64,000 nt of DNA from Copromyces sp. CBS 386.78 (taxonomy: Eukaryota > Ascomycota > Sordariomycetes > Sordariales > Sordariaceae), in assembly GCA_030685235.1 (NCBI GenBank), contig MU839213.1, positions 61,090-125,089 on the forward strand. Reading direction: 5' to 3'. Under the pieces are notes generated by a model, which saw nothing but the letters and a program-made list of their open reading frames with translations, made no database searches and was not told where the DNA came from. The position numbers and the translations under genes were made by a program. Below, in pieces: positions 35,366 through 47,236 of the stretch (the first letter of the stretch is position 1; each line of letters starts with the position of its first letter).

Positions 35366-37006
35366 ATGCTTCCTTTCCTCGAAGTCTCTCGTCTCTCATC
35401 CTCCGCACCCTTTTACGCGGCCATCATCAAGAACATTGGTCTGCGCTACCTGAGTGAGGAGGACGGGCCCCTACCATCCATTACCTACGGCCATCCGTCA
35501 CGCGACAAACCCGTCTTCCAGATTCGTGAAGTTGACCCGCACCGGGCCTTGAGACTCTCGCACATTTCCCTCTCTGCCCCTTCCGCCGCCGCAGCCGACG
35601 AGGCTTTTAGTTGCGCGCGCCGAGCTTCACCAGACGCCGGCGATAAATCATTGCGGCACCCTGTTGATTCCCGGTCAGCTGCCACAGCCGCCAGGGCCCA
35701 CAGGAGTCTCAGCCGAGCTGGCGACCTCAAAGTCAACGTCACTGACCCTGACGGCAACACCATGGAGATCGTATATCAGCCTTCCGAAAACTACTCGTCC
35801 CATCACGGTGGCACAACCACACGGTACCAGCAATCAGCCGACGATGAACCAAGTCGAGTTCTCCTGTGGAAATACGATATGGCAGGTTCAGAGCAGCGCC
35901 CAGGTGCGGTGTCCCATCCATCATATTCGGGATCAAACCCTCCTTCGGGTCATAGACGTTCTGCTGAGGTTGAGGACGATGATCGACATGCTTCCAGGCG
36001 GGGTCACGTATCAAGGACGGCCTCCTATGCTCCCGCTGTCCCAACCAGGCACAACTCTGGAGGCATCAGTCCAAGCACGGTTGTGGGTACTGTCTTGGGC
36101 GTTGCGGCCGCGGGAGCAGTGGGAGGTGCTTTGTACAGCGTGTCCAAGGCGGAACGCTCTCGCTCGTCGCGTGATGATCATGAGCCGCCATCGTTTTCAC
36201 GCCGCTGCAGCCACCAGGAGGGCCATGTAGAAAAGTACTCGGGTAAACTTTTGGAACCTAGGGCACGTTACGTGGAAGTGGACCGGGCAGTGGACAAGGT
36301 TCGCTTACCTGATGAACACCTGCATACCTCTGGCAGTGCCTCCCGATCAGGGCCGCGGCCCGAGTACATCACTCGATACAGCAGTTACGCGGGCACTTCG
36401 CGAAGCAGAGATGTGGAGGACAGCTTTGCAGATGGCTTGGAGGACGTTCGAGGCCGTCACATGACACCACGGTCTCGCGGGTCTCCTCGGGACCGCAGCG
36501 AGGCGGAATATGGACGACCACCCTTGGCCATCTCAACGGATCACCACCATCTCCAAAGCTCAAGAGGCTCAAAGCACCCGCCAATGGTGCAGCGAAGCTA
36601 TACATACGACACGAGTACGCCTGAGCGGGACGGATATACGCCATCCAAGAATCATCGATCCTCGAGTACCATCCGCGGTTCCCCGGTTGAGGAGTCCTAT
36701 ACGGTCAGACGCTCCAAGTCAGGCACCCGCTTGAAGACGACGACTGTCAAAGTCGGTGGCAGTCCATTGGGAAGGTCCGGGGCTTATGGTTCGAGCCGTG
36801 ATGGGGTTTTGCCCAGAAATGCTTCGGGTAGCTTAAGCGAGCTCGTCACACCTCGCGAGATTCTGCTACCGCCCGATACCCCAGGTGTTCAGTCCACAAA
36901 GTGGGACAGCGAGGTAGAAGACCAAGAAGATGCCGATAGCATCGTACCCAGCGACAGCATCAGCTGTGTGGGGACTCGCAGGAGCGGTCGGGCATACTAT
37001 AACTAG
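35366..37006 (+). CDS. Glyoxalase/VOC-fold domain protein with long Ser/Arg-rich tail
   Basis: This is an unspliced 546-aa frame with an ATG at 35366. Residues 1 to about 135 resemble fungal glyoxalase/bleomycin-resistance (VOC) proteins: MLPFLEVSRLSSSAPFYAAI, an internal PVFQIREV, and the ending VNVTDPDGNTMEIVYQP. After that comes about 400 residues of low complexity rich in Ser, Arg, Asp and Tyr. It is interrupted by a hydrophobic Gly/Ala segment at about 239-259 (VVGTVLGVAAAGAVGGALYS), which is long enough for a membrane helix. No metal-ligand set is obvious and the substrate is unknown. The VOC part contains an Ala/Arg-rich insertion (about 70-115), so it may be catalytically inactive or hide an unrecognised intron. 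The tail is fungal-specific and of unknown function. Confidence 0.75.
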   Translation: MLPFLEVSRLSSSAPFYAAIIKNIGLRYLSEEDGPLPSITYGHPSRDKPVFQIREVDPHRALRLSHISLSAPSAAAADEAFSCARRASPDAGDKSLRHPVDSRSAATAARAHRSLSRAGDLKVNVTDPDGNTMEIVYQPSENYSSHHGGTTTRYQQSADDEPSRVLLWKYDMAGSEQRPGAVSHPSYSGSNPPSGHRRSAEVEDDDRHASRRGHVSRTASYAPAVPTRHNSGGISPSTVVGTVLGVAAAGAVGGALYSVSKAERSRSSRDDHEPPSFSRRCSHQEGHVEKYSGKLLEPRARYVEVDRAVDKVRLPDEHLHTSGSASRSGPRPEYITRYSSYAGTSRSRDVEDSFADGLEDVRGRHMTPRSRGSPRDRSEAEYGRPPLAISTDHHHLQSSRGSKHPPMVQRSYTYDTSTPERDGYTPSKNHRSSSTIRGSPVEESYTVRRSKSGTRLKTTTVKVGGSPLGRSGAYGSSRDGVLPRNASGSLSELVTPREILLPPDTPGVQSTKWDSEVEDQEDADSIVPSDSISCVGTRRSGRAYYN

Positions 37007-38147
37007 GCTGGGGGTCACAATGGATAACTCAAGCATAGAGAGAGAAAAAAATGGCATGGGGGTCGACTTGCACATAGGAGCATACGTTGGATATAAGGCT
37101 TTTATGTTGTTTTTGTAATAAAAAAAAAGCACATAGTCAGAAGGCTATCACTAGTGTCCGGGAATGAGTTGAATAGAATATTTTATGTATCCCGTCCTGT
37201 TCAACGTACCTTTGTTTCATCATAGGAGCGACTCGCAGAGAACCTTATTGGAAGTCGGCTGGTCGGTAGGCAACGGCTGGCAGGGGCAGAACAGAGAAGC
37301 TGTTTCCCCCTCTTCTTCCGTCTACCTTCCGTCACCGATTTGCGGCTTCGATGTGTCGGTCTAAGCGCTCGGGTATGGAGCCATTAAAGACGGGGCGGGG
37401 ACTGTGGGTAGGGATCCGAAATGTCGGTTTTGCGCCGCGGCCAGGGCGGCCTGATTATAGCGCAGGTACATTGACTATGTAGCCGATGGGTGAGACGTAT
37501 GCTGCATGATAACAATGCAGCGTTATGGACAATAAGAATATTCTATAGAGTAGGTATGTGAGGTACGTCTCTGGCACAAAAGGAAGGGACTTGCGGGACG
37601 TGGCGTGGATTGTGACCAGGACCATGACCTAAATGCCGAATGTGCGAATCTGGCAAACATGCTCCACATAACATACAGTAAAAGAGTAGAAACGATCGTC
37701 ACCGCTAGCTTAGATCTAACTTCGGGATTGATTGGATGCGACAGCAAGTACGGATACCTGAGTGCCTCCGATACTCGGCATCAACGAGCCACTCCTTGGC
37801 CACCAATTCCAACCTGCTCACTCGCTTGCTCGCTCACCCAACATATCTACCCTTGACTCATTCCCTTGCTCAGAACTAATACTGTAGTGAGGTAGACAGA
37901 AGTCAGGTCATATTAGCAAGAACGACACCCCTAATTTCGTGTAAGCCATGTTCTTGAGGCTGACCCTTGCCTCACTATTTTGAGCTGTGGATTGTAACCA
38001 GCTAGCAGGAAGACAGCATCCTAGTAGGCCAGAAACCAGTAGAGAAGGTGCTCACACCAGCACGAAGCAAAATTAATAACATCCACGCAGCATCACTGCT
38101 CGCCTTACCACTTATCCGCGCTCACCTGGCACTTGGTTACGTACACC
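37007..38147. other. Intergenic, promoter side of cystathionine gamma-synthase
   Basis: 1.1 kb without recognisable coding or repeat content. Confidence 0.45.
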
Positions 38148-40176
38148 ATGCCTACTACGTTCGAGCTTGGGGATTCTATACCCGCGGAGACCGCTCATGT
38201 ATGCTCCCATGCCCAAGCATATACGGTCGCCACCTTCACAGTGCCTCTTGCTGACCTTAAGTTGCTGTATCTAGGCCGTGAGCGTCTCACTCCCAACCTG
38301 GAGTGCCAATGTCGGCTATGAGGAGGGCCAGGATTGGGTTGTTAAGCGCATGACAACGGGGTATCCTCGGTAAGTGTGCGCCTGATGTCTAGACACCATG
38401 ATCACTACAGTCGCAGTATCTCGACCAGCACTGCAGTTGTACTGACCAGATTCTGTCAGATTCTTTATCCACCGAAGCATTCAGGCCTTTGCTGCTGACA
38501 TTGTGGCCAAGCATGTCAGTACCAAGGCCAAGCAACCTGGTGATATCACAGCCATGCTCTTTCCGACGCCGACCATTGCCTCTCGCTGCGTTGACTTCAT
38601 CCGTTCGCGAGCACCTGTTGATGTCTGCAGCAATCTTCAGGTCATCAACCTCGTTCTTGATATGTCAAATCCCGAGGCGCGTGCCCTAGAGCCTCTCTGT
38701 CCCTCGATCTCTGCTGTCATCATGCCACAGGACGGCTTTCCCTTCGCAAAGCAGTACTGGCAGCATAGTGGAGATGGCGTTTCTAGCCGCCGGGCTGAGT
38801 TCTGCCACGGCTTGTTCAAAGACGGCTTACTGCGTCCTGATACTGAACTCCGGAACGCAGATGCCTCTGCTCCAGCAAAGCCATGCCGCGGTCCTAAGCG
38901 CTATCAACGACAGGCTTCGCTTGACGCCGGAGGAAACCAACAGCCGAATGTGCATGGCAATGTCAACGGGACCACCGGAGAGACTGCCATGATACAGGAG
39001 ACCTCCCGTTTTCTAGAAGAGCGTTTCGGTAGAAATCTCGACCTCTCTTTTGTCCAACCCGCCAAGTCCGCCATCAAAAGACGAATTGCCGGAGCACTGC
39101 GGAGCGCTGACCATGACCTTGGGGGTTCTCATTCGCTGTCGGAAAAGCAGATGAGCTCAAACACCCGCGGCATCGCCAATCTTCGCGAGGAGGATATCTA
39201 TCTCTTCCCATGCGGAATGAACGCTATTTTCCATGCCCACAGAGCGCTGTATTCTATCCGCACCCCGCCGGGCAGCACACCGCTGAAAAGCGTCAACTTT
39301 GGCTTCCCATACGTCGATACGCTCAAGATTCTCGAGAAGTTCAACCCCTCCGGCGCCTTGTTCTACGGCCGCGCCTCCGAGTCCGACCTCGACGACTTGG
39401 AGACCCGCCTTGAGGCCGGAGAGCGGTACCTTGCTCTGTTTTGTGAATTTCCGGGCAACCCCCTACTCACTTGTCCCAGCCTGGTCCGTATTCGGGAGCT
39501 GGCGGACAAGTACGAATTTGCCGTTGTTGTAGACGAGACTATTGGCACCTTTGCAAATGTCAATGTTCTCCAATTCGCGGACATTGTTGTCAGCAGTCTC
39601 ACAAAGATTTTCAGCGGTGACTGCAACGTCATGGGTGGCGGTGCTATACTCAACCCCAACTCACGATACTATTCAGCCCTGAAGGCTTTTGTCCAGAAAG
39701 AGTTCGAGGACACCTACTGGCCGGAGGATGTCATCTTCATGGAGCGCAACAGCAGAGACTTTGTTGCGCGCATAGATCGAGTCAATGCAAATGCCGAGGC
39801 CATTTGCCGTGTCTTCAAAGGTCATCCGCTCGTCAAGACTCTCTACTACCCCAAGTACAATGATTCACGAGCCAACTATGAAGCGGTCAAGCTGCCACAA
39901 GGAGGCTACGGTGGTCTTGTCTCTGTAGTCTTTAAGGAGAAGGAGCAGGCTGTGGCCTTTTACGATGCGATCGAGACGGCCAAGGGACCAAGCTTGGGAA
40001 CCAACTTCACATTGACTTCGCCCTATGTGCTCCTGGCGCATTATCAGGAGCTGGACTGGGCTGAGCAGTATGGTGTTGACAGGGACTTGATACGGATTAG
40101 TGTCGGGTTGGAGGAAACAGATGAGCTTGTCAATGTCTTTACCAGAGCACTGAAAGTTGCCGAGGCACAATCTTAG
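38148..40176 (+). CDS. Cystathionine gamma-synthase (fungal, methionine pathway)
   Basis: This PLP enzyme condenses an activated homoserine ester with cysteine to cystathionine, the transsulfuration step toward methionine. Exons are 38148-38198, 38275-38369 and 38460-40176, giving 620 aa. Both introns are GT-AG (GTATGC...CTAG and GTAAGTG...GTCAG) and rebuild the typical start: [20 protein letters not shown], then [19 protein letters not shown]. The long C-terminal half has the Cys/Met-metabolism PLP fold, with the Schiff-base lysine in [10 protein letters not shown] at about residue 431 and [12 protein letters not shown] upstream of it. Fungal CGS carries a long N-terminal extension, as here. 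It corresponds to yeast Str2 or Neurospora met-7 by resemblance, not by proof. It is convergent with the SPX-RING gene. Confidence 0.92.
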
Positions 40177-40596
40177 TATCCCAGAGAACAATGCCAGGTA
40201 GCGTATGCCTATACATATAAACATGTTAAGCTGGGTCTCTTGAGTACGGAGTGAGCACTGGTAGGATGATGATTGAAATGATACGACCAACCTGCCCTCT
40301 TCGCATGCCACACATGTGTCCTTGATACATCCTTTATCAACGCCTATACCCACTCGGCTGGACCCCATCAACTTGGGAACCTGGACCTTAACCGGTTGAA
40401 CATCAGTAGAGGTTTTTCCAGCATGCCTGTAAGACCGACCGAGCTCCTACGAGTATCACGCCCAAAACCAACAAACATCAATAGCAAATTATAAAGACAG
40501 AATGAGCCAACCGGGACGAGATTTCAGCATGTTGGAATTGGAGAACAGGGGGTATTCAACGAGGCCAATATAGCCAGCCGAGCAGATAAGATACAT
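40177..40596. other. Convergent intergenic region
   Basis: 420 bp shared by the 3' ends of cystathionine gamma-synthase and the SPX-RING gene. No gene or repeat seen. Confidence 0.5.
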
Positions 40597-42291
40597 CTAC
40601 ATCACGATGCACGGCCCATCGTTTGTATCAACGTAGGCCTCGCCTAACAACTCCCTGCGTCTTTCTAGCTCGTTATAACGCTGTTTTTCTTTTGTTTCCT
40701 TAGGGAACCACTTCTCCATATAGGACATCAATTTCCAGTCGATGTGGGCTGTGGTTCGCAAGGGCGAGGGATGTTAGTTACACATGTACAATACGGGTTC
40801 TCGGGCAAAGCTGATTGATTTTCTTACCTTCAGTTGCAGATAGCACGGTTTTTGCCCGACAAAGAGGACACAGCTCTTTATTCCGGTTTTGCATCTTGAT
40901 CATGCACCTGATGCAAAACATGTGGTCACAGTCCAGCCGCACGGGGAGCCAGCAGATTGAATAGCCTGTCATCCAACGTGGTCAGTTTAAAAAAACCAAG
41001 CAAGGCTGTAGGGGTGGGCGCGGTATGTAATGTAGGGCAGACGCCGGGCCAGTATGCGTACATATGGTGCATGTGAAATCCACGATTTGAGGAACACGGC
41101 TGAGCACTTCGCAAGCCATCTGTGAGCAGATGTCCTTGGCGATACTCCCAGCGATGAAGGGGGCAGAGCTCATGGCCTTTGGAAACTCTGCCTTGACGCC
41201 CAACGAGGTCTGTTTATCGAATTCTGCTTGACGGTTAGCCTCTGATCTTGTCGTAATCTTGTCTGATTTCGACAATCTCCTCTCTAAACATAACACACAC
41301 GAATTTCCCATTTGCTGTTTCCCCCTTCGCTCCCTCCTCCCTCCCTATTACTCGTTTGTCCCGAGTTTCCGTTGTTGCCAATCATTTACTCCGTTCTAGG
41401 CTAGGACTCACTCTTGATGATCTTGGTAACCGCTGTTCGGTTAAGCTCTTGGAACTTGAAATTCTTCAGGAGAGTTGCGTTAAGTTCGAGGAAGCGTGTG
41501 TAAGCCTCGGCGCTGGCCTTGAGTTTAAACTTTTGTAACAGCTGTCGTTTGCTGACCTCGTCCTGGAACCAAACAAGTTGCTTGCGCGCCTTCTCGCTAT
41601 CTCGCGGACCCGTGGCTGTTTCGGCGGTCGAGAAGAATATCTGGGCGGCTAGGTAGAGTTCAAAAATCTCACGCCAACGGTAGAGGTCCGATTTTGCAAA
41701 CTGAATAACTCCCTTGCGGGGCCGAGCCAGTCGTGCGATCTCGTCACCAAGCAGCTGTATGCCGTCATTCATGGACAGACGCTCTTCGGTTTGCAGCGAG
41801 TCTAGCTCGACCACATCTGTTTGTAGGATGTTGAAGAACTTTGCGTCCGAGTTCAGAGGAATATCGACCCATCCGGCATCCTGGGCTTGCGCCAGAGTCT
41901 TGGGCGACGAGGTAAAATCTTCCAGTGGTACAGACGACGACGAGTCGGGGGGCAGGCCGGCGGGCGTGGTGGGCTCTGAGGCCGGCGCGAGCTCTCCCCC
42001 TGTGAGGAGCTTCGGGACCGTATCGGACCATAGAAAAGTGGTACTGGCCGAGGGGCGCACTACCAGTTTGGGGCGGAGGATATGCGAGTTTTCTACCCTT
42101 AGCCTGTACTCTGCGTTGTGGTCGGCCAAGAGCCTGTGAAGAGTGTCGGGGTCATAGCCGTTGCGAATCAGTTCCTCGCGCACCTTGCCCAGGAGCTTCT
42201 TGAGCTGACCATACGGGATGGCTTTGTCTACCCAATGCTGAGGGTAGCTCTCCCCCTGCAGGGCCTCCTTGAATGAGTGACCGAATTTCAT
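40597..42291 (-). CDS. SPX-domain RING-finger E3 ubiquitin ligase
   Basis: Four exons (41412-42291, 41062-41223, 40828-40965 and 40597-40748) give 443 aa; all introns are GT-AG and frame-consistent. The ATG at 42291 starts MKFGHSFKEALQGESYPQHW, the classic SPX start, so the longer open frame upstream (to 42525) is leader. The SPX region runs to about residue 290 and ends NRTAVTKIIKKFDKQTSLG; SPX domains bind inositol pyrophosphates and report phosphate status. A C3HC4 RING follows: Cys345, Cys348, Cys360, His362, Cys365, Cys368, Cys380 and Cys383. The exon 2/3 junction falls inside the codon of Cys348. The C-terminal exon is helical and basic-acidic (WFPKETKEKQRYNELERRR). The substrate is unknown. 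It is divergent from JJJ1 across 1.15 kb. Confidence 0.92.
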
Positions 42292-43441
42292 TGTAGCGAC
42301 ATGACCATGCAAAAGTCTTGATATGCGTTCAGAGGCGTGGTCATGGCGAGTAACTGTAGGATCGGGGTGGACGAGGGGCAATCGTGCGAGTCGCGCGGTG
42401 CGACAGCGAATACTGCTAGGTTTCGGTCTAGGTCGGGGTCGTGAATCGGCAGCAGGTGAAGGGAGGGAATTCGGAATCGGGTCGAAACGTTGAGGCGCGC
42501 GGACGGTTGATTTGGACGAAATCACTCAACTGAATGCGCACCAGTGATGTTAGACCTGAGTGTGACCTCGGTGTGTGCTCGTTGTTTGGCTCTTCTTTCC
42601 AAGGGCAATCAATGGCAATGAATGGCCTGTTGCTGGTCGCGTGGCCACTACTCAGAATGGCCCGACCGCTGGACTTTCTCTTGGTTGCGTCCGTCGCTCC
42701 GGCCTTGGCCAAAATGGCACCTGTGACTGGTGTACACAGACAGGAAAGGAAGGTAGAGGAAGAGGTCTGTACTACATAAGGTACTCTCCTGTGTAAAGAT
42801 GCCCCCGGTGCTGCTTTGTAGGCACTAAGGCCAGCAATATTACTTGATCTTGGAAAGGAACGTCGTCTTTTCCCCCATGCTGTCTACCTCTTATTAGTCG
42901 TCCCTTGTTACTGTTCGAGATGTTCCTCCGCCTTCCTCGAACTCTCTACACGGCCAAGGTGGTTGGCCATGTGATGGTTTTACGTAAATGGAGAAGCCGG
43001 AGGCGAGGACTCGTTGATTGAAAGGGGCCGATCAAGGTTCCCCAGCACGTCCAAGGTACTTCTAGGTACCGAGGTATCTATCTGCCTTTCCGTATTGTTG
43101 AGGCACAGCGTGCTTGTACAAGAAGGTACCTGGTTTCGCCCTGTGATGGAAGTATGTACAAGTAGGTGGAAGGTCTGGAACCTGTTAGGTACCTAGGTAG
43201 TCTTCACGCTGCAGCCCGCCCCACCTCTACTCGCTGTACCGCCCGACCCGCCGAAGTATCATTTTTTGAGCAGCGTCGCTATCACAAAATGGAAGCACCT
43301 ACACAACAGCTGTGTTGCATATACTAGCACTTCTTTTTTTTTTTTTTTTTTGGCCGATTCTGCCTCTCTCCATCATCCTCATAAATCACCATCTTCTCGC
43401 TACCTACGTAACCCACTTCTCCAGCAATCTGAGATTTCCTT
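42292..43441. promoter_or_regulatory. Shared divergent promoter region of the SPX-RING gene and JJJ1
   Basis: 1.15 kb between two divergent starts. It contains a long uninterrupted run of T at about 43334-43351, some 90 bp before the JJJ1 ATG. Poly(dA:dT) tracts of this kind disfavour nucleosomes and are common in fungal promoters. No other gene recognised. Confidence 0.5.
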
Positions 43442-45249
43442 ATGGGTGCCGAGCAATCAGCCCCGCGGCCCGGCGGCCAGGCTTCTGCTGCCGTACTAGA
43501 GCGCAAGACATGCTATTATGAGGTTCTAGGGGTAGACCGCCAAGCTGCCGATACCGAGTGAGCTCATTTCTCTCTCAGATGTTGCAAGTTTGCATACTGT
43601 ACTGACGAGTTCAGGTAGAATTCGAAAGGCATACAAAAAGAAGGCTCTCGAGCTGCATCCTGACCGTAACTTCAATGATGAAGAGAATGCAACCAGGAAG
43701 TTCGCCGAAGTACAGACGGCCTACGAGATCCTGTCGGATCCTCAGGAACGCGCCTGGTACGATTCCCATCGTGAGGCCATCCTCACAGGCCAGACAGATG
43801 CCTCTGGCGCTGAGCCATCTGGCCATGATGGAACTAGCTACACCTCCGCAACAGCCATCTTCACCCTGATGGGCCGCTTTAACTCGAGCGTGCGCATGGA
43901 CGACAGCCCTAGTGGTTTCTTCGGTATCCTTAACTCGTTTTTTGACCAACTCGCGGCCGAAGAGACCGCGGCGGCAGAATGGGAAGGCATCGCGCCAGTA
44001 GAGTACCCAGCCTTTGGCCGGGCCGGTGACGTCTACGATTCCGTTGCGAAGCCATTCTACAAGATCTGGTCAGGCTTCTCCACCAAGAAGACGTTCAGCT
44101 GGAAGGACAAATATCGCCTTAGCGATGCCCCTGACCGTAGAGTCCGCAGACTCATGGAAAAGGAAAACCGCAAGTTTCGTGAAGAGGGCATCCGCGAATT
44201 CAACGATGCCGTCCTGTCCCTCGTGTCGTTTGTCAGGAAACGTGATCCCCGGTACATTCCAAACACGCAATCCGAGTCTGAACGCCAACAGATCCTACGA
44301 AATTCCGCCGCTGCCCAGGCGGCCCGCTCACGGGCCGCCAACCAGGAAAAGCTGGCCGAGTACGTGGTGCCTGAATGGGCTCAGGTGCGGGATGATGAAG
44401 AGCAGCCGCTTAGCGAGTTTTCTCTCACCTCTGAGGAGGAGTCCGAGATCGAGGTCCTCGAATGCGTTGTCTGCAACAAGACGTTCAAGAGTGAAAGGCA
44501 ATTTGAGGCACACGAGAAAAGCAAGAAACACGTCAAAGCCGTCCAGCAACTGCGAAGGCAAATGAGAAAGGAAAACGCCGATTTCGATTTGGATGTAGAG
44601 AGCCCTGCCATTTCGACCCCCTCACCTCAGCCGCAGATTTCCCTAGAGACAGATGTGGACGATGGTGATGATACCGCAAGACCACCCCTAGGCTTTTTAA
44701 GTGGCAAGGCGCGAAACCACGAGGATAATCACCAAAGCATCGAAACACGGGAGGAGCGTGGCCAAAGTGCAGCAGATGGCTCGAGTACGGAGGATGACGA
44801 GTATGCACCTCGATCAGCAGTCGAAAATCGATTCGTGGCTGGAAATGCCTCTAGAGACCCCCAGTTCGACACTCCGGCGACTAATGAAGGTGTTGATTCT
44901 TTGACTGACGACATTTCTGGCCTAGATGTTGGTAGGACGGAACTAGACAGTGCCGGGAAGAAGTTGGGCAAAGCGAAATTGAAACGTGAGAAGAGAGCTG
45001 CGCGGCAAGCCGCTGAAGCAAGCGAACAAAGCTCTGTAAGTTGTAACTCGTGTACACTCGGAAGAAATGGCGCGAATATTGTATTGCCTACATCGTACTA
45101 CATCCACTAACATGAAGTAACAGCACCTTTGCGCTGTCTGCAAAGAAACCTTCTCCTCTGGAACAAAGTTATTCGCCCACATCAGGGAACTAGATCATGC
45201 GGCCCCTGCACCTAAATCAACAAAGGGTGGTAAGAAAGCGAGACGCTAA
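43442..45249 (+). CDS. JJJ1: J-protein co-chaperone of ribosome biogenesis (Jjj1/DNAJC21 type)
   Basis: Jjj1 stimulates Hsp70 on pre-60S particles to release the Arx1-Alb1 export factors in the cytosol. Exons are 43442-43557, 43619-45035 and 45124-45249, giving 552 aa. The first intron ends at GTAG (43615-43618), not at the CAG just before it; only this choice keeps the J domain EIRKAYKKKALELHPDRN intact. Parts: J domain at about 23-90 with HPD at 52-54; a conserved central block (KPFYKIWSGFSTKKTFSWKD); and two U1-type C2H2 zinc fingers, at about 321-343 (CVVCNKTF...KSKKH) and 514-536 (CAVCKETF...ELDH). The second finger is encoded by the last small exon. A basic Lys-rich tail follows. It is convergent with ATG4, with 196 bp between stops. 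Confidence 0.94.
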
Positions 45250-45445
45250 AGAGTCCTATGTTCTACCGTCACTCCAGACGGTCATCACATGCGCCCAAGA
45301 CTTTGTACAACATAGCATCGGTATGGCCACCTACCTTGCGTGCCTCAACGTCTCTTATCCTCAGTCTCATACTGGCTTGCAGTTGAGTAGCAGGATTTTC
45401 GAAAAAGCGAGGCTCTGAATACATCATCCCCCGTTTCCCAAGTCG

Positions 45446-47236
45446 TTATGCTCCTAGAGCGGTTTCTCCATCGTCATCACTCTCTAGAGTTTCTACTTCA
45501 TCAATGGCTTCAGCACGCCCTCCACCCTGCCCCCTGGCAGGGTCGTGCGGGGAAACGCTGATAATGGACTTGCCCTGAACATGCTTCACAGAGCTTTTCC
45601 ACATGTCCCAGTCGTCCTCATCCTTGATGAGAAACCCGATAAGCATACTTGGGTCCATATCGTCAATATGAAGCTGTCGCAACCGTCGAGTATGGCACGT
45701 ATCCAGTTCTTCTGCCGTGTATCCTTTCGGATCTTCGCGATAAGGGAGTGCGGGTCGTGGGTGATGAGGGTCCAGGTAAAAGAGCCGTTGGCCTTGGACG
45801 CCGATAAAGTAATGGGAGGAGGAAGGACGACCGCTGATGGTCACGTTAGTGATGAGTAAATGCATGGTGCCAGGTCGCATGCCTGGGTTTCGAAAACTCA
45901 CCCGGCTATGCCTATCGACTGAGGTAACTGTAGAGTTGAGATGAGGGCCTCCTCGTATACTTGGTTGATCTTATCGATGCCGAGCCTTGTGCATACCAGA
46001 ATCAGGGTTGGCTGGAAGCCGCGCCCATCCGGATTCGCAACCGCCATGAAGCTGTCTTCGTAAACATCCGGTAGATCACCGGTTGAGTATACCCGCAGGC
46101 CCGACTCCTTCTCGTCCGCCAATGCCCTAGATATTGTAAGCCGTGCTGTCACACCACTCTCTTTTGTTTTCACGGGTCAAGGAAGCTTCTTGTGTTTGCC
46201 CGGGGGCCATAACCTACTGGATGCATCGTGCAGTTGCCGATGGACCGAACCATTCACCTGGATACTTGCCACAGGCCGTAGCGCCGTATTTGACAAAATT
46301 ATGTAGGGAAAACGGGGCGCGGGGATCGTCTGCGAATAGGGCAATAATGTCCTTTTCCGCGTCCAGGTCGGTCCCTCGCCTCCATTCTATACCAATGCTA
46401 TTAGTTATCATGCTTGTTGTTTATTTATTACTATTGCGAGCAAGCATGCCAAAAAAGAGCAGCGACTTACCACGACCAAGGCGAGCAACAAGTATAGCGT
46501 TTGCGAGGAGGCTCTGACCTGACCTGATCATGCACCCCCAGCCCGTATCGGACGAGAAGCCTGTCAAGTCTGAAAATGTGGTCTTGATCCGCATTGCGAA
46601 GGACAGGGCAAAGGATGCTTGTGGGTCGCTCGATCTCGGAATAAGCGCAAAGTCAGTGCGGTATGTCATCCATATACGAGACTCGAAGTCGTCGAGAAAG
46701 GCAGGCGGCCATCCACCATCTTGCCCGGGCTCTTCGTACGCCAAAGACGAATCATAACCACTCGCTACCGAATCCGAACCCGTATCGGAGGGTCCAGGCC
46801 GGGGACCTGCCGGTGCTGCAGATACCGAGGTGTCTGATAGGCAAGTTGCCGTCGTTGCCGTTACCGGAGGGAGGGATGACAAGGACGGCGTAGTGGTCCG
46901 GACGTTATCAGATTCTTGATGCTGATGCGTGGCGGCAAGCTGGGACTTATCCAAAGGCGGTGTATCTGCTCTAAGTTGGGATAGCGACGACGACGACAAG
47001 GGTGAGCCGTACTGCTTGGTGTCAAGTGTATATGAACAGCCGAGACACCACACGGGCTCATTGATGGTGCGATTATTGACAGGCTCCCGGTCCCATATCC
47101 GATGGAGGAAACGGCGGCTTACGCGTCCAACCTCGACAGCCCCAGCTCTGGCAGCCTCCATTGCGTTAGCCAGCTTTGGAGACGTGCTGGACACTGTCTC
47201 TTGCCAGACGGTGCCGCCAGGCCGCGAGGATGTCAT
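45446..47236 (-). CDS. ATG4: Atg8-processing cysteine protease Atg4
   Basis: Atg4 (family C54) trims Atg8 before lipidation and later removes it from phosphatidylethanolamine. Exons are 46471-47236, 46218-46386, 45902-46126 and 45446-45833, giving 515 aa; all splice sites are GT-AG, including a GTAGGT donor. The catalytic Cys is about residue 235 in [10 protein letters not shown]; Asp at about 408 and His at about 410 lie in YLDPHH. Other conserved blocks are FWDP-type [33 protein letters not shown] and [14 protein letters not shown] Ser/Thr-rich insertion at about 75-160 has low complexity. The acidic C-terminus ([15 protein letters not shown]) carries a weak Atg8-binding-like pattern at best. 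It is divergent from SQS1 across 1.2 kb. Confidence 0.95.

Noticed and set aside
42292..42525. Upstream extension of the SPX-RING frame
   Set aside because: SPX proteins start directly with MKFG-type sequence; the extension is Pro/Arg/Ser-rich and looks like translated leader.
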